Of a DNA stretch of 64,000 nucleotides, positions 1 to 10,798 are shown piece by piece. How positions within the stretch are numbered: the first letter of the stretch is position 1; the number at the start of each line of letters is the position of its first letter. The translations under genes and the position numbers were made by a program. The DNA comes from Cryptomeria japonica (Eukaryota > Streptophyta > Pinopsida > Cupressales > Cupressaceae): the NCBI RefSeq assembly GCF_030272615.1, contig NC_081409.1, forward strand, positions 23,640,406 through 23,704,405, written 5' to 3'. Under the pieces are notes generated by a model. That model was given only the letters and a program-made list of their open reading frames with translations, searched no databases and was not told the DNA's origin.

Positions 1-1
1 G

Positions 2-631
2 GGAGATGATGAGGATGAGGAGGATGAGGGTAGAGATGAGGATGAGGGGGGTGACAAGGATGGAGATGAGGAGAGGGATGATGATTATGAGCCAGATTCA
101 GCTGATCAGGAGTCATTACAGGATATACCCATAGAGCAAGAGACAGCTAGGATAGAGGAGATGGAGATGTGCAGGGCTACCATAGCAAGTCAGCAGGATC
201 ACATTGTGACATTAGAGAGATAGAATGCTATCTTGAGGATAGAGCAGGATTAGTTTAGAGCGGAGATAGCTAGACTCACAGCGGCTCGAGATACAGCCAT
301 AGCGTAGGCACAGCGAGAAGAACAGAGAGTCACTGAGTATATTGGGTCGATTAGGGATGCCAGCACATGGGAGATGGCACAGATGCTGGTAGAGACCAGA
401 GACAAGATAAGTCATTGGAGGACACTACATGAGAGTGCAGTTCCACCAGAGCAGAGAGCAGCTTCATATCGGGCACGATCAAGGATAGAGAGTAGGGCAC
501 ACTCTCGGAGGTCATTGAGCAGCATGGGGGTGAGTGGACCTATGAGACCACCACAGCCAGGACCTAAGACAGGAGGGACATCATCCTTGAGACATGGTAG
601 GGATGAGGAGGACAGAGGGAGCACCCAATGA
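2..631 (+). pseudogene. C-terminal part of antisense PMD-type ORF (left copy)
   Basis: One frame runs from position 2 to a TGA at 629-631 with three in-frame TAG codons and no frameshift. It begins with a Glu/Asp/Gly-rich stretch, continues with a predicted coiled coil (motifs IASQQDHIVTLER, AEIARLTAARDTAIA) and ends in an Arg/Ser/Pro-rich tail. The right-hand element has the same arrangement at the end of its plant-mobile-domain ORF (29836-29520): coiled coil followed by a Pro-rich tail, antisense to the retroelement, ahead of an AT-rich 3' region that also contains TTTTGTACTCT. The PMD fold itself would lie left of the window, so the PMD assignment is inference from the second copy. All three stops are TAG where Gln fits a coiled coil. 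Confidence 0.6.
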
Positions 632-1690
632 CAGAGGCACGTTCTCCTTAGGATAGATAGATGTAGTTTGACATTATGTAGTTAGCCTGCGGGCCATACT
701 GAGGACAGACAGTCCAATTTTGTACTCTGATATTATTTGGATATGTGATATGATATGCATCGATATGATGGGATGCAATGTGTTATGACTTATGTGTGAT
801 TTTTGATGTATGGATGACTTATGCACTATTGATGTATTATTGTGGAACATGTATGGATATATTTTTATGTATTTTTGATGCATTTATAATATGAAATGGA
901 TAAAATGCTTGATATGATACTCGATGTAATGCAAATGTACTAACCAATGAATGCAGGATGTAGCATATGTGTTTGGAGATCGAAGCACTAGACCGGACTG
1001 ACTATCCGAACTGACAGAAGAAATGTTAGTAAGAAGAAATGAGACAGAGGACAGTTAGAGATGAAGAAAAACTTGCTTTTAGTAATGCACTTTATAGGTG
1101 AGAACCTTTATTTTAATGTAGCAAAATGGATGCGTAGCATCGTGGCATTGAAGGCCAGAGCTTAAATGCAACCCTTTTTGCAAAAGACAAACACATCGCA
1201 GACAATCAACAATCACAACAAAAAAGAAAAAGAAAAGGAAGCTACCATGAACCATCCCGGTCACTCTAAATCACTCAGTGACATCATCGAGCAACATAGG
1301 AACATGATCGAAGATAAATCAGTAAATGATAAGACTCACTAATTCAAACAAGTCAAACAAACATCTTGATCTTCATTGTCAAAAATTGAAAGTGCTGATA
1401 GGACGATCATGCTGTCTGGTTTCAGGACATGTGGTACCTCGTCTAAGACAGGACACAATCTGGTTTCGAGTATACCACCCCCTGAATAAGACCCATGATA
1501 GTGTGCCAAAGATGAATGATTTTGATGTTGATGTTGGATTGATATGACAATTGGGATCAGTTTGAATGTCTGGTTTGTTTGAAAAAGTTCATTTGTTAAT
1601 GTGTGATTTCAGTAAAGCACAGTATGTGATTGTGTGTCGTTGGATGTATGCTCAGTGATCTGTCGATGCACAGAGGGGATATTTTTGTTT
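632..1690. other. Non-coding spacer of the left element
   Basis: AT-rich sequence after the antisense ORF. It has many loosely repeated GATATG/GATGTATT words at 740-930 and no ORF that looks real. It corresponds in position to 28080-29519 of the right element. TTTTGTACTCT at about 718 also occurs downstream of the PMD ORF in the right copy. Confidence 0.5.
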
Positions 1691-2060
1691 TGTTTTTCGA
1701 GTTTTACAATTTTTTTTGTGTTCATTTTTTCAGGACATTATTTGATTTTTTTTGGAATTTTTTCAGGACATTTTTCAAATTTTTTTTGGATTACTTCAGG
1801 ACATTTTTTTAATTTTTTTGAATTATTTCAGGACGTTTTTCAATTTGTTTTGAATTATTTTAGGACGTTTTTCTTTTTTTTTTGAATTATTTCAGGACGT
1901 TTTTCAATTTTTTTTGAATTATTTCAGGACATTTTTCAATTTTTTTTGAATTATTTCAGGACGTTTTTCAATTTTTTTTGAATTATTTCAAGACGTTTTT
2001 CAATTTTTTTTTTTGAATTTTTCAGGACATTATGTGATTTTTAGGGATTTTTTCAGGACA
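1691..2060. repeat. Minisatellite, TTTCAGGACGTTTTTCAA type
   Basis: About ten imperfect direct units of roughly 30-36 bp, each made of a T-rich run, GAATTATTTCAGGAC and (A/G)TTTTTCAATTT. Several units in the middle are nearly identical. The reverse-complement form (AAATGTCCTGAAGAAATCC) recurs at 27745-27960 in the right-hand element, so the array belongs to the element family. It is followed in both copies by a CCCCTAGTGTCTAGCAA-like word. Confidence 0.85.
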
Positions 2061-3061
2061 TTTTATGATTTTTATGATTTTGCCCCTAGTGTCTAGCAAA
2101 GCAAGGAATATGACAGCTGAATAAATAGGCTTGCTGAAATGATGGTGGATAGAGGGAAGACAAAGGCCTTTTATTATGGAGACAATATAGATGCAATTTT
2201 CAAGGGCTATTGCATGATGGGACAAGAGTCTAGATATGACAATGTAAAGTAGTGACATGGCATGAGGGACATGTCAAGAGGTTTTTGAAACTATGTTTAA
2301 ATTTTGCGTCCTTATGTCAGATCAAGATCAAGGAATGAAAGAGAGTGTATGGATAGTGATAAGATATGGATAGGATAAGAAAGACCAAGAATGGATAAGG
2401 GACATGGACTGAAGGTCGGGGTATGCTAAGGGATAGTGGCAGAAAGATGCAATAAGCTAGGGAATATGGATGAAAGGTTGTAATAAGAAAATGGATAAAG
2501 ACCAAAAGCTATGATGGACTAAAAGCTGCAAACAAGATGCATGATGCTCATGATGATCCTCAGCCTTGTCAAGATCAAAGGTGGAAAGGGAAAATGGACA
2601 TGAGGGATGATAGGACAAGGAAGGGTAATGGGACATGAAGGAGTATGACATGGGTTTGATAGGATAATGGAACAATGAAGGACAAAAGGATATGATAGGA
2701 TAAAACCTGCCCCCAAATGTGGTGTGCAAGAAGTTCATAAATTATGCATGATGCCTATTTGCTAGGTTTTCATCATGGTACTTGCCCAAGGCGCCTGTTT
2801 GCCAAGTTTTCACCAGTGGACGAATTATTTTTGCGTTACTTTTTTTTTCTTTTTCTTTTTTTTTTTCTCACTTTTTTTTTTTTTGTATTTTGACTTTTTC
2901 AGTAGAAGATGGACACATGATAGGGGATGGAAGAAGGACTTAAACATCTTTTTGTTTGGATAGTAGCCTTGAAAAAAAAATGGACCATGACCTTTAAAAG
3001 CATGCTCAAAGACGTTGGTAGGATAAGGACATGGAAAAAGAGATGAAATTAAGGCAATGAT
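2061..3061. other. Spacer between minisatellite and Pro-rich ORF
   Basis: No convincing gene. It holds purine-rich runs of GGATA/GGACA words (2330-2700), poly-T tracts (2840-2890), and the phrase GGTTTTCATCATGGTACTTG (2766-2785), whose complement is found at 27085-27104 in the right-hand element. The homology supports collinearity of the two copies. Confidence 0.5.
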
Positions 3062-4882
3062 TTATGTAAAGGATTGGACCAAAGGGATCGGAGGATGGAA
3101 AATATGCATTGGATAATAGGTAGGGTATTGGAAGAATTGTGCTTTAGTGGATAGAAATGAAGGCAAGATCAACATTGGAACACACCTTGAGGGGTGATGG
3201 ACTGATGGAGGAAAGATGGATCTCAGATTGTGAGATTTGGATGGAGGAATAGCTTGGGATTTTGGGACATAAGGGCCCAAAATGGATGATGAAGGTGATG
3301 GAGGAATACATTTGAGAGGTTTGGATGGAGGAATAGCAATTTTAGATGCTAATTTTGATGTTTCTTTAGGCTTTTGTGCTTCAAGAAGTTGCTTAGGAAC
3401 CCACATTTGTTTGGATTTTTCATGCTTTTGTTGCTCTTTGGAATGCATAGCTTGCACAAGGAATTTAGGAACCCATATAGATTTTGACTTTGATTTATTT
3501 TGCTCAGTGGGCATTTGTGGCCTTTTGGATATTTCTTTTTCTTTATAGATCATATTGTTCTTTGTTTTGACATGTTGATTATATTGGACATGTTGATCCT
3601 TGAATACATGTGGATTGCTAAACTTATGACTTTTATACTTGGCATCCAAATTTCTTGGAGGGGGAAAGGAATGCATGGATGGATATGAATGAAGTGGAGT
3701 TCTTGTGGATGGATGAAAGTTACTCAAGGATGTGTGCCTTTGTTGACCTTGCATAGAGGACGAAGGGATATAAGGACCTAAGATGGATGGAAAGTATGAT
3801 GGGGAAGATGTATGTTTGGATTTTGATGGAGGGATACCAACGTCTTGAGAGTGAGTTGTGTAGACATGACCCTTAATATTTTCTTTAACATGAAGGGATT
3901 CTTTCTTATGAAGATCTACTCCTTTTCCTTTATGAATATCTTGACTTGTAGGATACTCTTTTCTTTGGGAAGAAGACGTGAGTCCATTATGAGGTGGATA
4001 TGATATAAGAGAAATAATGAGATCCTGAAGTGGATCAGATTGCACCAAAGTGGAAGAACCCATTATGCATGTCGAGGGTTCATGAATATCTTGCACTGAC
4101 AGGTTAGAATCATGAGGGGGATTAGGATCATGAGGGGGACTAGGATTGTGTAGTGGACATGGTTCAATGATAGGCTCTTCAAGAGATGGAATGGGAGAAA
4201 TAATGGGATCATCAAAAGAAATGTGATCTTGGAGTGGATATGGAGCATTAGGACAAGGAGATGGAGGAACAAGTGGATCTTGTGGAGGATTTAAAGGAAT
4301 AATTTGATCTTGACAAGGAGGAAGATCATTGGAATCCTCCTTAAAGTTGCTTTGCTCTGGACATTTATTGGGATCATCAGAAAGGATGGAAGGGATATTT
4401 GGAATGTCAATGGGATTTGAAAGTATATTGTGTTCTTGGATAGAATTGATAGGAATAAGTGAATCATTGCGAGTGTCTGGGGAAATGGGATCTTGGTCAA
4501 CAATTGGATGGGATGATAAGGTTTGATCTTGATCTGTTTTAAGACATGTTTCTTCATGCTCTAAATTATCCTCTTGACATGGGGTTGGACTTTGGATATG
4601 CATGGGGGATTCTGACAAGGAATCGATGTTTTGGCATGAAGGAAATGCACTTTGAACATTTGTGATGGATTCTGGCAAGGAATCAATGCTTGAACATGAG
4701 GAAGAGGGACTTCGAATGGGGTCCTCTAAAATAGGTAATGGAAATAAAGTGCATGGTGGCATTGGGTCTTGTATTTCTGAAACATGACAAGGATGTGCAT
4801 CATAAATTGGATTATCTTGGCAATCAATTATGGATAGCTCTTGGATAATTGCATCCTTGGGTGTATTGTTTGATGAGGACAA
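3062..4882 (-). pseudogene. Pro/Ser-rich protein of unknown function (left copy)
   Basis: An open stretch of 606 codons. The first half is rich in Pro, Ser, Asp and Ile with degenerate PSPxxDP and QDPI repeats. The second half is basic and carries KGKGVDL, SILGPYIP, NPHVFKDQHV and a tandem motif, IWVPKFLVQAM then MWVPKQLLEAQ, separated by a Lys/Glu/Gln linker. All these words recur in order in the plus-strand copy at 25247-26868, so the protein is shared by two independently inserted elements. I do not recognise a family, catalytic residues, signal peptide or membrane segment. It lies in the place where pol would be expected. The frame is continuous with the Gln-rich ORF upstream apart from one TAA. 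It could be a structural extension of gag; that is inference. Confidence 0.7.
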
Positions 4883-4891
4883 TATGGAAGG

Positions 4892-5818
4892 TTATTGTGA
4901 AACTTCTAAAGGTGTAGGGATAGATGCCACTGGAGAGTCAATTTGTTTGTGGGGGGATGAGGCATTGCTAGACATAATTATATTATCTTGATCTTCCTCA
5001 AAGAATTCACTTGGTAGTTTCCTTAAGATCATTGCAATAAAGCCACCTTTCTTTTTAGGTTTTGACATAATTGTATCCGGAATTTGAACTTGTTTTTGGT
5101 TTGATGTCATGTTTTGATATTGGACTTGGTTCAATTGTTCTAACATGTTTGAAACTTGGGTTGGTGTGTGTTGCAACCTTTGTTTTTGAATGTTTGGTTG
5201 TGGTTGTTGACATTGATATTCCACCATTGGTTGAACCATTTGTTGACATTGTATAGTTGGTTGGACATATTGTTGAAATTGGACCATTGGTTGTATTGGT
5301 TGTATATGTTGAACAATTGGTTGAACCATCAGTTGTATTGGTTGAAAATCTGATTGATAGTAAACACCTTGTTCTTGTTGTGGAGGCACGTAATGTTGAA
5401 ATTGATGTTGTCTCTTTTCTTGAAATTGTTTCATCGTCTCTATTTGGGAAATGAGAGCTGGTGTGTCTGATCGTTCAAGAAGAGATCTTACATCAATTGG
5501 CTCAATCTTTGGATTTTGACCTAGAAATTTTTGAAACATTTTGGACATTTGTGATCTATTCTTCGCAATGTTTTTCACTCTTTGTTACAAAATCTCATTT
5601 TCTTGAGCTAGTTTCTCCTCTAGTTTTTGTATTTGGACATTTACATCATCATGATAAGTTTGATCCAAGTTCTGAGACATGTAGAGATTGGATTGACATG
5701 ATTGATTTCTCAATTGTGATAACATGGCTTCGTAAGAAGGTTGAGACCTCATTGCAACAAACATGTCACTATGCAATGCAACTAATGGGATTGACAAATG
5801 CAACCTAAAGGATGACAA
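4892..5818 (-). pseudogene. Gln-rich gag-like N-terminal part (left copy)
   Basis: Two open pieces (5818-5585, 5578-4892) in one frame separated by a single TAA, and in the same frame as the Pro-rich ORF downstream. The first part ends in a coiled coil (VQIQKLEEKLAQENEIL). The second has a central Gln/Pro/Val tract with repeated QPMVQ and QPIQ words (about residues 80-160 of that piece), followed by a KKKGGFIAMILRKLP stretch. Its position after the leader matches the gag ORF of the right element. However, the YCAYHRxxEHKTxHC zinc-finger-like motif of the right copy is not visible here, so either this part was replaced or it diverged. I call it gag-like by position only. Confidence 0.5.
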
Positions 5819-7563
5819 TGCAACTTAATGTTTTTGTTGTTTTTGAAGATTTTGGACAAACTTTTGGAATGTGAATCTAAAAGAGACCCTTAGGAAATTA
5901 AAATGATGTCTAGACCTCAAAGGACAAAAGGACCAAGTGACAATAGGACAAATTGACAATGTCTCACCTATAAGCTTGGATACGAAGCTAGGTTTGACCA
6001 AATGACATTGATGACAAAAAGATAAAAGGTTGATAAGGTCAAGACTTCCTAACAATAACTTAGGGTTTATCAAAGATCTGCATTACTCAAGTATGACAAA
6101 ACCTAGTTTTGACACTATATGCAAAGGGACAATTACTATGCTAATGACCCTAATATGATATGATAATGACCTAAGCTTAATGAAGAGACCTAGGGTATGA
6201 AAAGGCAAATGTGTGACAATGGTATTACTCCAATGCAAGAGGACACATTAAAATGGATGACTCTTATTGATATGAAAAGGAGTATGACCTAGGTGGAACC
6301 TAACCTTGGTAGTTGACAATGAACTTTGCAAAATGCAAACCTAGGATGAACCTAAATCTAAGTGACATGAATGTTGAGACAAGATTTTGAACAATGTTTG
6401 ACAACCATGTTTGGAGGTGTTTTGAACTTTGTTGGATGAAATTTTCTTGTGTTTAACCTTGTTTTGAATCAATTTGTCTTGTTTTTGAAATGAGATGCAA
6501 TCCAACTTTTGACAAGAAAAGAAGACAAGATATTTTAACTTAGACTCAAGACAATCATGCTCCTTCATACATTTCTTATGGCAGACAAGGACATTAGGTA
6601 CTTGAGAGGTAGACTCGTTATGGGATTCAAGGAGAATACATAGATGCTTGGCCCCATGGGCTCCCCTCCATGGCACTCACTTCTCAAGGCAGCCAAGCAT
6701 CAATCCCCATGGAAATCTCCCCATGGCGAACTTAGTATCTCTTCCAAGTATTCAAACTTGTCCTTCTCAAGCAACTAGAAGGGTTTTTGGCCTCTAAATA
6801 CAAGGTGTTTAGTAAGGATTTCTATTAAGCGTTACTCCTTGGTGTCACGCAAGCATGATTGAGACATAAGCCCACCAAGATACCAAACAAATGTAGCTGC
6901 GCAAGCATGATTTAGATCGTGAGGTCCTACTTAGATGTTGATACGAGAAAGAGTTCAAGGGTCATCACTTCCCAAGTAACTACAATTCCCACGTAACCCT
7001 TCCTTCAAAGCTTTTGCTCATCAGGTATTTATTTATAGTGAGTTAGAATGCCAAGGTATTCTAGTCATACTCACTTTGGGTCATTCCCTTCTCACGATTG
7101 TCACTTTCTTGCAAAAGCAAATGGTCGGGAAGGCAGGCCCTCTAAAGGTGACACACAATCAAAAACATGAGCATGGTATTGAAGATCTGGATTTCTAATC
7201 ACCCTAAGAAGGATGAGAGCATACTCTCCTACTCCAATGTCAAACTCAATAATCAAAGCAAACATACATTCATTCCATCCTATTTAGAAATCATACTAGG
7301 TGCCTAAATATGAATTACAAACACAAAGTTTAGTTGTAGTCCAAGGCAACCTACAAAACCCAAGTCAGAAGTTTGATATGTTTAGTCTTTGACTATCGAA
7401 CCTGCATAAAATGTGTTAGTAGTTTCATTTGTTGTCTTTGTCATGCATAATGCCAAGGTGTTGCATAGAGAATCAGTACCAAAAACCAAAAAGCAGAAAC
7501 ATAATGCAAAACAAAACAATTTGCAAGTAAAAACACTACTTTTTTACCTCTATTTCTGGACTT
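5819..7563 (-). other. 5' leader of the left element
   Basis: Long untranslated leader between the LTR and the ORF. Part of it (about 6960-7200) is related to 23030-23200 of the right element: both have a GGGCCT word, GAATGACCCAA and a shared AACTCACTATAA stretch. The leader of the right element is likewise long (about 2.2 kb). No convincing ORF. Confidence 0.5.
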
Positions 7564-7675
7564 ACACAGGTGCAGAATGCTTGACACAGGCACAAAATGC
7601 TTGACACAGGCATAGATTGTCCTTGGCACAGGTGCAGAATGCTTGACACAGGCGCAGATTGTCTCACACATGCGT
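7564..7675. repeat. Short tandem repeat, about 20-bp unit
   Basis: Five to six imperfect units of ACACAGGCGCAGAATGCTTG (variants CACAAAATG, CATAGATTG) in the leader, just inside the LTR of the left element. The unit is GC-richer than the surroundings. Confidence 0.75.
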
Positions 7676-7768
7676 AGAAGTTCCCAGAAAGCCCTGCATT
7701 ACCCTGTTTCTTGGGTTTTTAACTTGCAAATCAACTCAAAAGCACTCAAAAGCATGATCAGGGGGTTA

Positions 7769-7792
7769 GCTCACATTGGGTTCACCAATTAA
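7769..7792 (-). other. Primer-binding-like site (left element)
   Basis: On the minus strand the LTR ends in CTAGCTACA and is followed by TTAAT then TGGTGAACCCAATGTGAGC. The equivalent place in the right element reads GTGCCCATCGTGGGGC, so both look like decayed versions of a TGG-GCCCACCGTGGGGC-type site common in plant Ty3/gypsy elements. The pairing tRNA was not determined. Confidence 0.6.
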
Positions 7793-8125
7793 TGTAGCTA
7801 GGAAATGTGGAAATCATCACAAGCAAATCAATACTAATCTAGCTCAATCACAAAAGCTCAAATGCAATGATCAATCCTAAACACACTCAATAAAGACATG
7901 AAAGCAAACATTCAAGATTGAAAACTAAGCAAACCAAATTTAGATTTGAATGTCTCCTTCATGTGGCTCCATTGTCCTTCTTTCTTCTCCAAATAGCCTT
8001 TGTTTTTGGATCTCACCTTCAAGTGCATAAACCTGATGTGAAAGCAAGATTGACAAGTAGCGCAAGAATACCCAAAGCGTGATTGATTCGACAAAGTGAT
8101 TAGTTGGGATTGAAGAAATTCATCC

Positions 8126-8134
8126 AATTTATAG
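8126..8134 (-). promoter_or_regulatory. TATA box of left LTR
   Basis: Minus-strand CTATAAATT in the LTR, the only well-formed TATA box I see there. It would start transcription towards the leader and ORF. The LTR of the right element has a similar CTATAAATTC box. Confidence 0.5.
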
Positions 8135-8819
8135 ACAAATTGGAGAGATGACAAGATTAGCATGAATAAACTTGAATGGAAATTGCAAATCAAAAATGTC
8201 AATTATGACAAATTATGACAATTTTGCACTTTCTATGCAAGATTGATTGATTGATAATTCATGACAATTTATGACAAATTTCTATGTCAAATTGATTGAT
8301 TGTCAATTATGACAAATTATGACAAATTGAAATGTCATTCCCATGAAATTAGGAGGAAAATAGAAGAGAATTGAAATTAGAAAAAATAGAAATTAGGAAA
8401 TTAGAAAATGAGGAAATTAGGAATTAGAAATTGATGAAAATTAGGAGATTAGGAATTAGGAGAAATTAGGTAAATTAATTAATAATTTGTCATTTATTAA
8501 TTAATTCACAAAAAGAGGAATAATTAGTTAGCCAATTAAATAAACATTTAATTGTGAGACGAAGACTTAGGATAAATAAATAATTTATTAATCCTAGAGG
8601 GAGAAATGACAAACAAGGTTAAATGATTAAATTATGAAACCCTAGAAGATGAATTAGCAATGCAAGGATGATAATTAGGTCATGATGTAAGATTGATTTG
8701 ATGTCGATTCGATCATGATTTTGAATTGATAAATGACCAATGTGATAAATGATTTGATTGAGAAATGCACCAATTGATGAGGAACAATGACTAATTGATC
8801 CAAATTGACATGATTGAGA

Positions 8820-9068
8820 AAGACGACGATCAATGACAAATCGATCACAAAATGACAAAATTTGACAAGAGGACAAGGATTGATGACAAAATAGATTGCA
8901 AAACGACAAGATTGAAAATAACCACGATTGATGACAAATTGATCGCAAGATGACAAGATTGAAAATGACAACGATCGATGACAAATCGATCGCAAGATGC
9001 CAAGATTGAAAAGAGGACAACAATCAATGACAAATCGATCGCATGATGACAAAATTGAAAAGAGGACA
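8820..9068. repeat. 48-bp tandem repeat inside the left LTR
   Basis: Five direct units of about 47-58 bp following the pattern CGATCAATGACAAATCGATC - GCAAGATGACAAGATTGAAAA - GAGGACAA. Each includes an ATCGATC palindrome in its better copies. The array accounts for the apparent long open frames on the minus strand at 8619-9120, which are not genes. Confidence 0.85.
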
Positions 9069-9357
9069 AAACCCTAATTAGGATTGACGATGTCCAAAAT
9101 GATGACAAATGAGCACGCACATTGATGCGACAGGATAAGATTGACCAAAATCATGACTGAAGATTGTTGTGGACAAGACCAAATTCGAAAGCAAAATGAA
9201 TGAAGAATGCAGAAGAATGACTCAATGCTCGCAAATGATAAAGACCAAGTGCGAATCATAGGAGAAATGTTAATGCGATGCAAAAACCTAAAAATAAGGG
9301 AATGCGCAAATGTTAAAGTATGACTCCGCAAGCGTTGACCATTTTTAGATGTCTACA

Positions 9358-10434
9358 GTAACCAATACCGATAAAGGCACTTTACCGATATGCTCTAGGG
9401 GTTTGAAACATTGTTACCGATATGTTCCCCCTAAGCTTTTCGAAGCTTAGTTTGCCAGTTCAGGGATCTCCACACTGGGTGCAGAAGCTGGTACATCTTG
9501 TGGCTTCTCTTCAGATTTCTTTTTCCAATTTTTATCCATGTCCACCTGAATGGTTCTGACATCAATCTTCTCTTCTGGGTCGACTGGTGTGTCTCCTAAT
9601 GGATTCTTTCTTAGTCTCATGCTCTGGAAGTGTGTCCCAATTTGTTGCAATGATAGCATACCATTCCAGGTGTTCTCCATGGTCCAAGGTTCATATTTTC
9701 ATTCTTCCTTTTGCATGTTGCAGCAATGTGACCACTACCACGACAGATCAAATAGGTTTTTCTCCAACTGTTTGCCACTCTATAACCATTTGACCAGTGA
9801 TCATAGTTCTATACCGGTTTGGGTTTTGGTTCATAGGAGGTTCTAGGATAACTCCTTTAGATATTGGTGCATAACTTCTAGAGTTGGTCATAACCGACCT
9901 GCACTCAAATGCTCTATGCCCAAACATGCTGCATTTATAACAGTGACCATTGAATCGAGTAGTTCTAGCCACATTGTTTTGTATGTAAGGAAAATTATTG
10001 TAAGGCTTTCTCCTACATACATTGGTAGTATGTCCTTCCTTATGAGAGTTGAAGCATACATGTTTAAACTTTGGCGTACATTTTCTCTTGTTGTTGTTCT
10101 TAGGTACTGGTTGCTCTTTTGGTGCATTACTCTTGGCTCCAGAGGTTTTGCCTTCCTCATATGCAGAGAAACCAAGTACAGAGGTATCCTTTGATGGATT
10201 CATTGTTTCCATCTTCTAGTCCAACTTTGCAACACTCTGGTTGAACTTTGCAAGTATTTCCTTTGTCTTAGTAAGTTCCTTGGAAAGAGCATCATTGGTT
10301 TTCATCAAGGTTTCATTCTGAGAGATAGAAGCATCTAGGTCTTCTTGCATTTCTTCTTTCTCTTCATTACACTCTTCAAGATGAGTGGTGATGGTACCAA
10401 TGTCTTGATTCAACTTAGAGATTTCATGCTCCTT
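9358..10434 (-). pseudogene. Copia zinc-knuckle gag fragment
   Basis: Minus-strand remnant related to 56034-57110: a coiled-coil region (KEHEISKLNQD, TNDALSKELTKTKEILAKF), then Lys-rich linker and CCHC knuckles. The second knuckle is intact (CYKCSMFGHRAFEC); the first has lost a Cys (CFNSHKEGHTTNVC). The open pieces at 10491-10216 and 10212-9748 are in one frame with a TAG between them, and a later piece lies at 9680-9447. Homology to the other copy stops at KEHEISK, about 10434, so the N-terminus is missing. The left end is cut at 9358 by the LTR element. Gag of this type packages copia RNA; this copy cannot make a full product. Confidence 0.75.
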
Positions 10435-10798
10435 GCCCAGTGGAGAATAACTCATACATAAAATAAGTGTCTGTCCATCAATGACAATCACAACTAAACA
10501 TCATCAAAATACCAACCATCTCCCTTTTTGGCATTGATGGCAACACTTAGGAAAATTTTGACATCTAAGTGCTTACCAAACAAAAATAGATGCCATAATC
10601 AATATTACTCCCCCTAATCATATACACTACTCCCTTTGCAAAAAATACAAGTATTTTCATGAATTTTTTAATACTACTCCCCATAAAAATTTTATACTAC
10701 TCCCCCATTGCCAACGATGACAAAGTAATGCAAAAAATTCCCTTTTTCACAAAGTTTATATTGTATAACATAAAAATAAAGTTTTTTATCAATTGCGG
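10435..10798 (-). other. Copia post-pol spacer fragment
   Basis: Read on the minus strand it has repeated GGGGAGTAGTAT words and the phrase GCCATCAATGCCAAAAAGGG followed by AGATGG and TTGGTATTTTG. The same phrases follow the copia pol at 63650-64000. This is the non-coding, polypurine-rich stretch between pol and the 3' LTR in SIRE/Maximus-like copia elements. The right border is where the LINE begins. Confidence 0.65.

Larger units (their letters stand above)
1..9357 (-). mobile_element. Large pol-less LTR retroelement, 5' part (left copy)
   Basis: Read on the minus strand, the order is LTR (9357-7793), primer-binding-like site (7792-7769), long leader, Gln-rich and Pro/Ser-rich ORF (5818-3062), minisatellite (2060-1691) and an ORF on the opposite strand (2-631). 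The same order is found in the complete element at 21214-54828, and leader, Pro-rich protein and minisatellite are recognisably related, although the LTRs differ. No protease, reverse transcriptase or integrase motif was found between 1 and 7792, so the copy is non-autonomous as far as it can be seen. Its 3' LTR lies beyond the left window edge. It sits in copia debris beginning at 9358; GTAAC at 9358-9362 may be one copy of the target duplication. Confidence 0.8.
7793..9357 (-). repeat. 5' LTR of the left element
   Basis: 1,565 bp bounded by TGTAGAC (minus-strand start at 9357) and CTACA (end at 7793), giving the TG...CA ends of an LTR plus a short TGTAG/CTACA inverted repeat. A TATA box lies inside, and a primer-binding-like site follows directly. 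The opposite border abuts copia gag sequence that continues in the related copy at 56034, which confirms the 9357/9358 junction. The interior has AT-rich repeats (8190-8560) and a 48-bp tandem array. Confidence 0.85.

Noticed and set aside
1630-1885. Phe-rich open frames on the plus strand
   Set aside because: T-rich minisatellite read as codons; no start context or family.
1691-2060. Possible CRISPR-like array (short units at regular spacing)
   Set aside because: Units are contiguous and imperfect with no unique spacers, and the genome is a plant's. It is a minisatellite.
8619-9120. Three overlapping minus-strand open frames rich in Ser, Ile, Phe and His
   Set aside because: They are produced by the 48-bp tandem array and its flanks inside an LTR; the repeated peptides simply follow the repeat.
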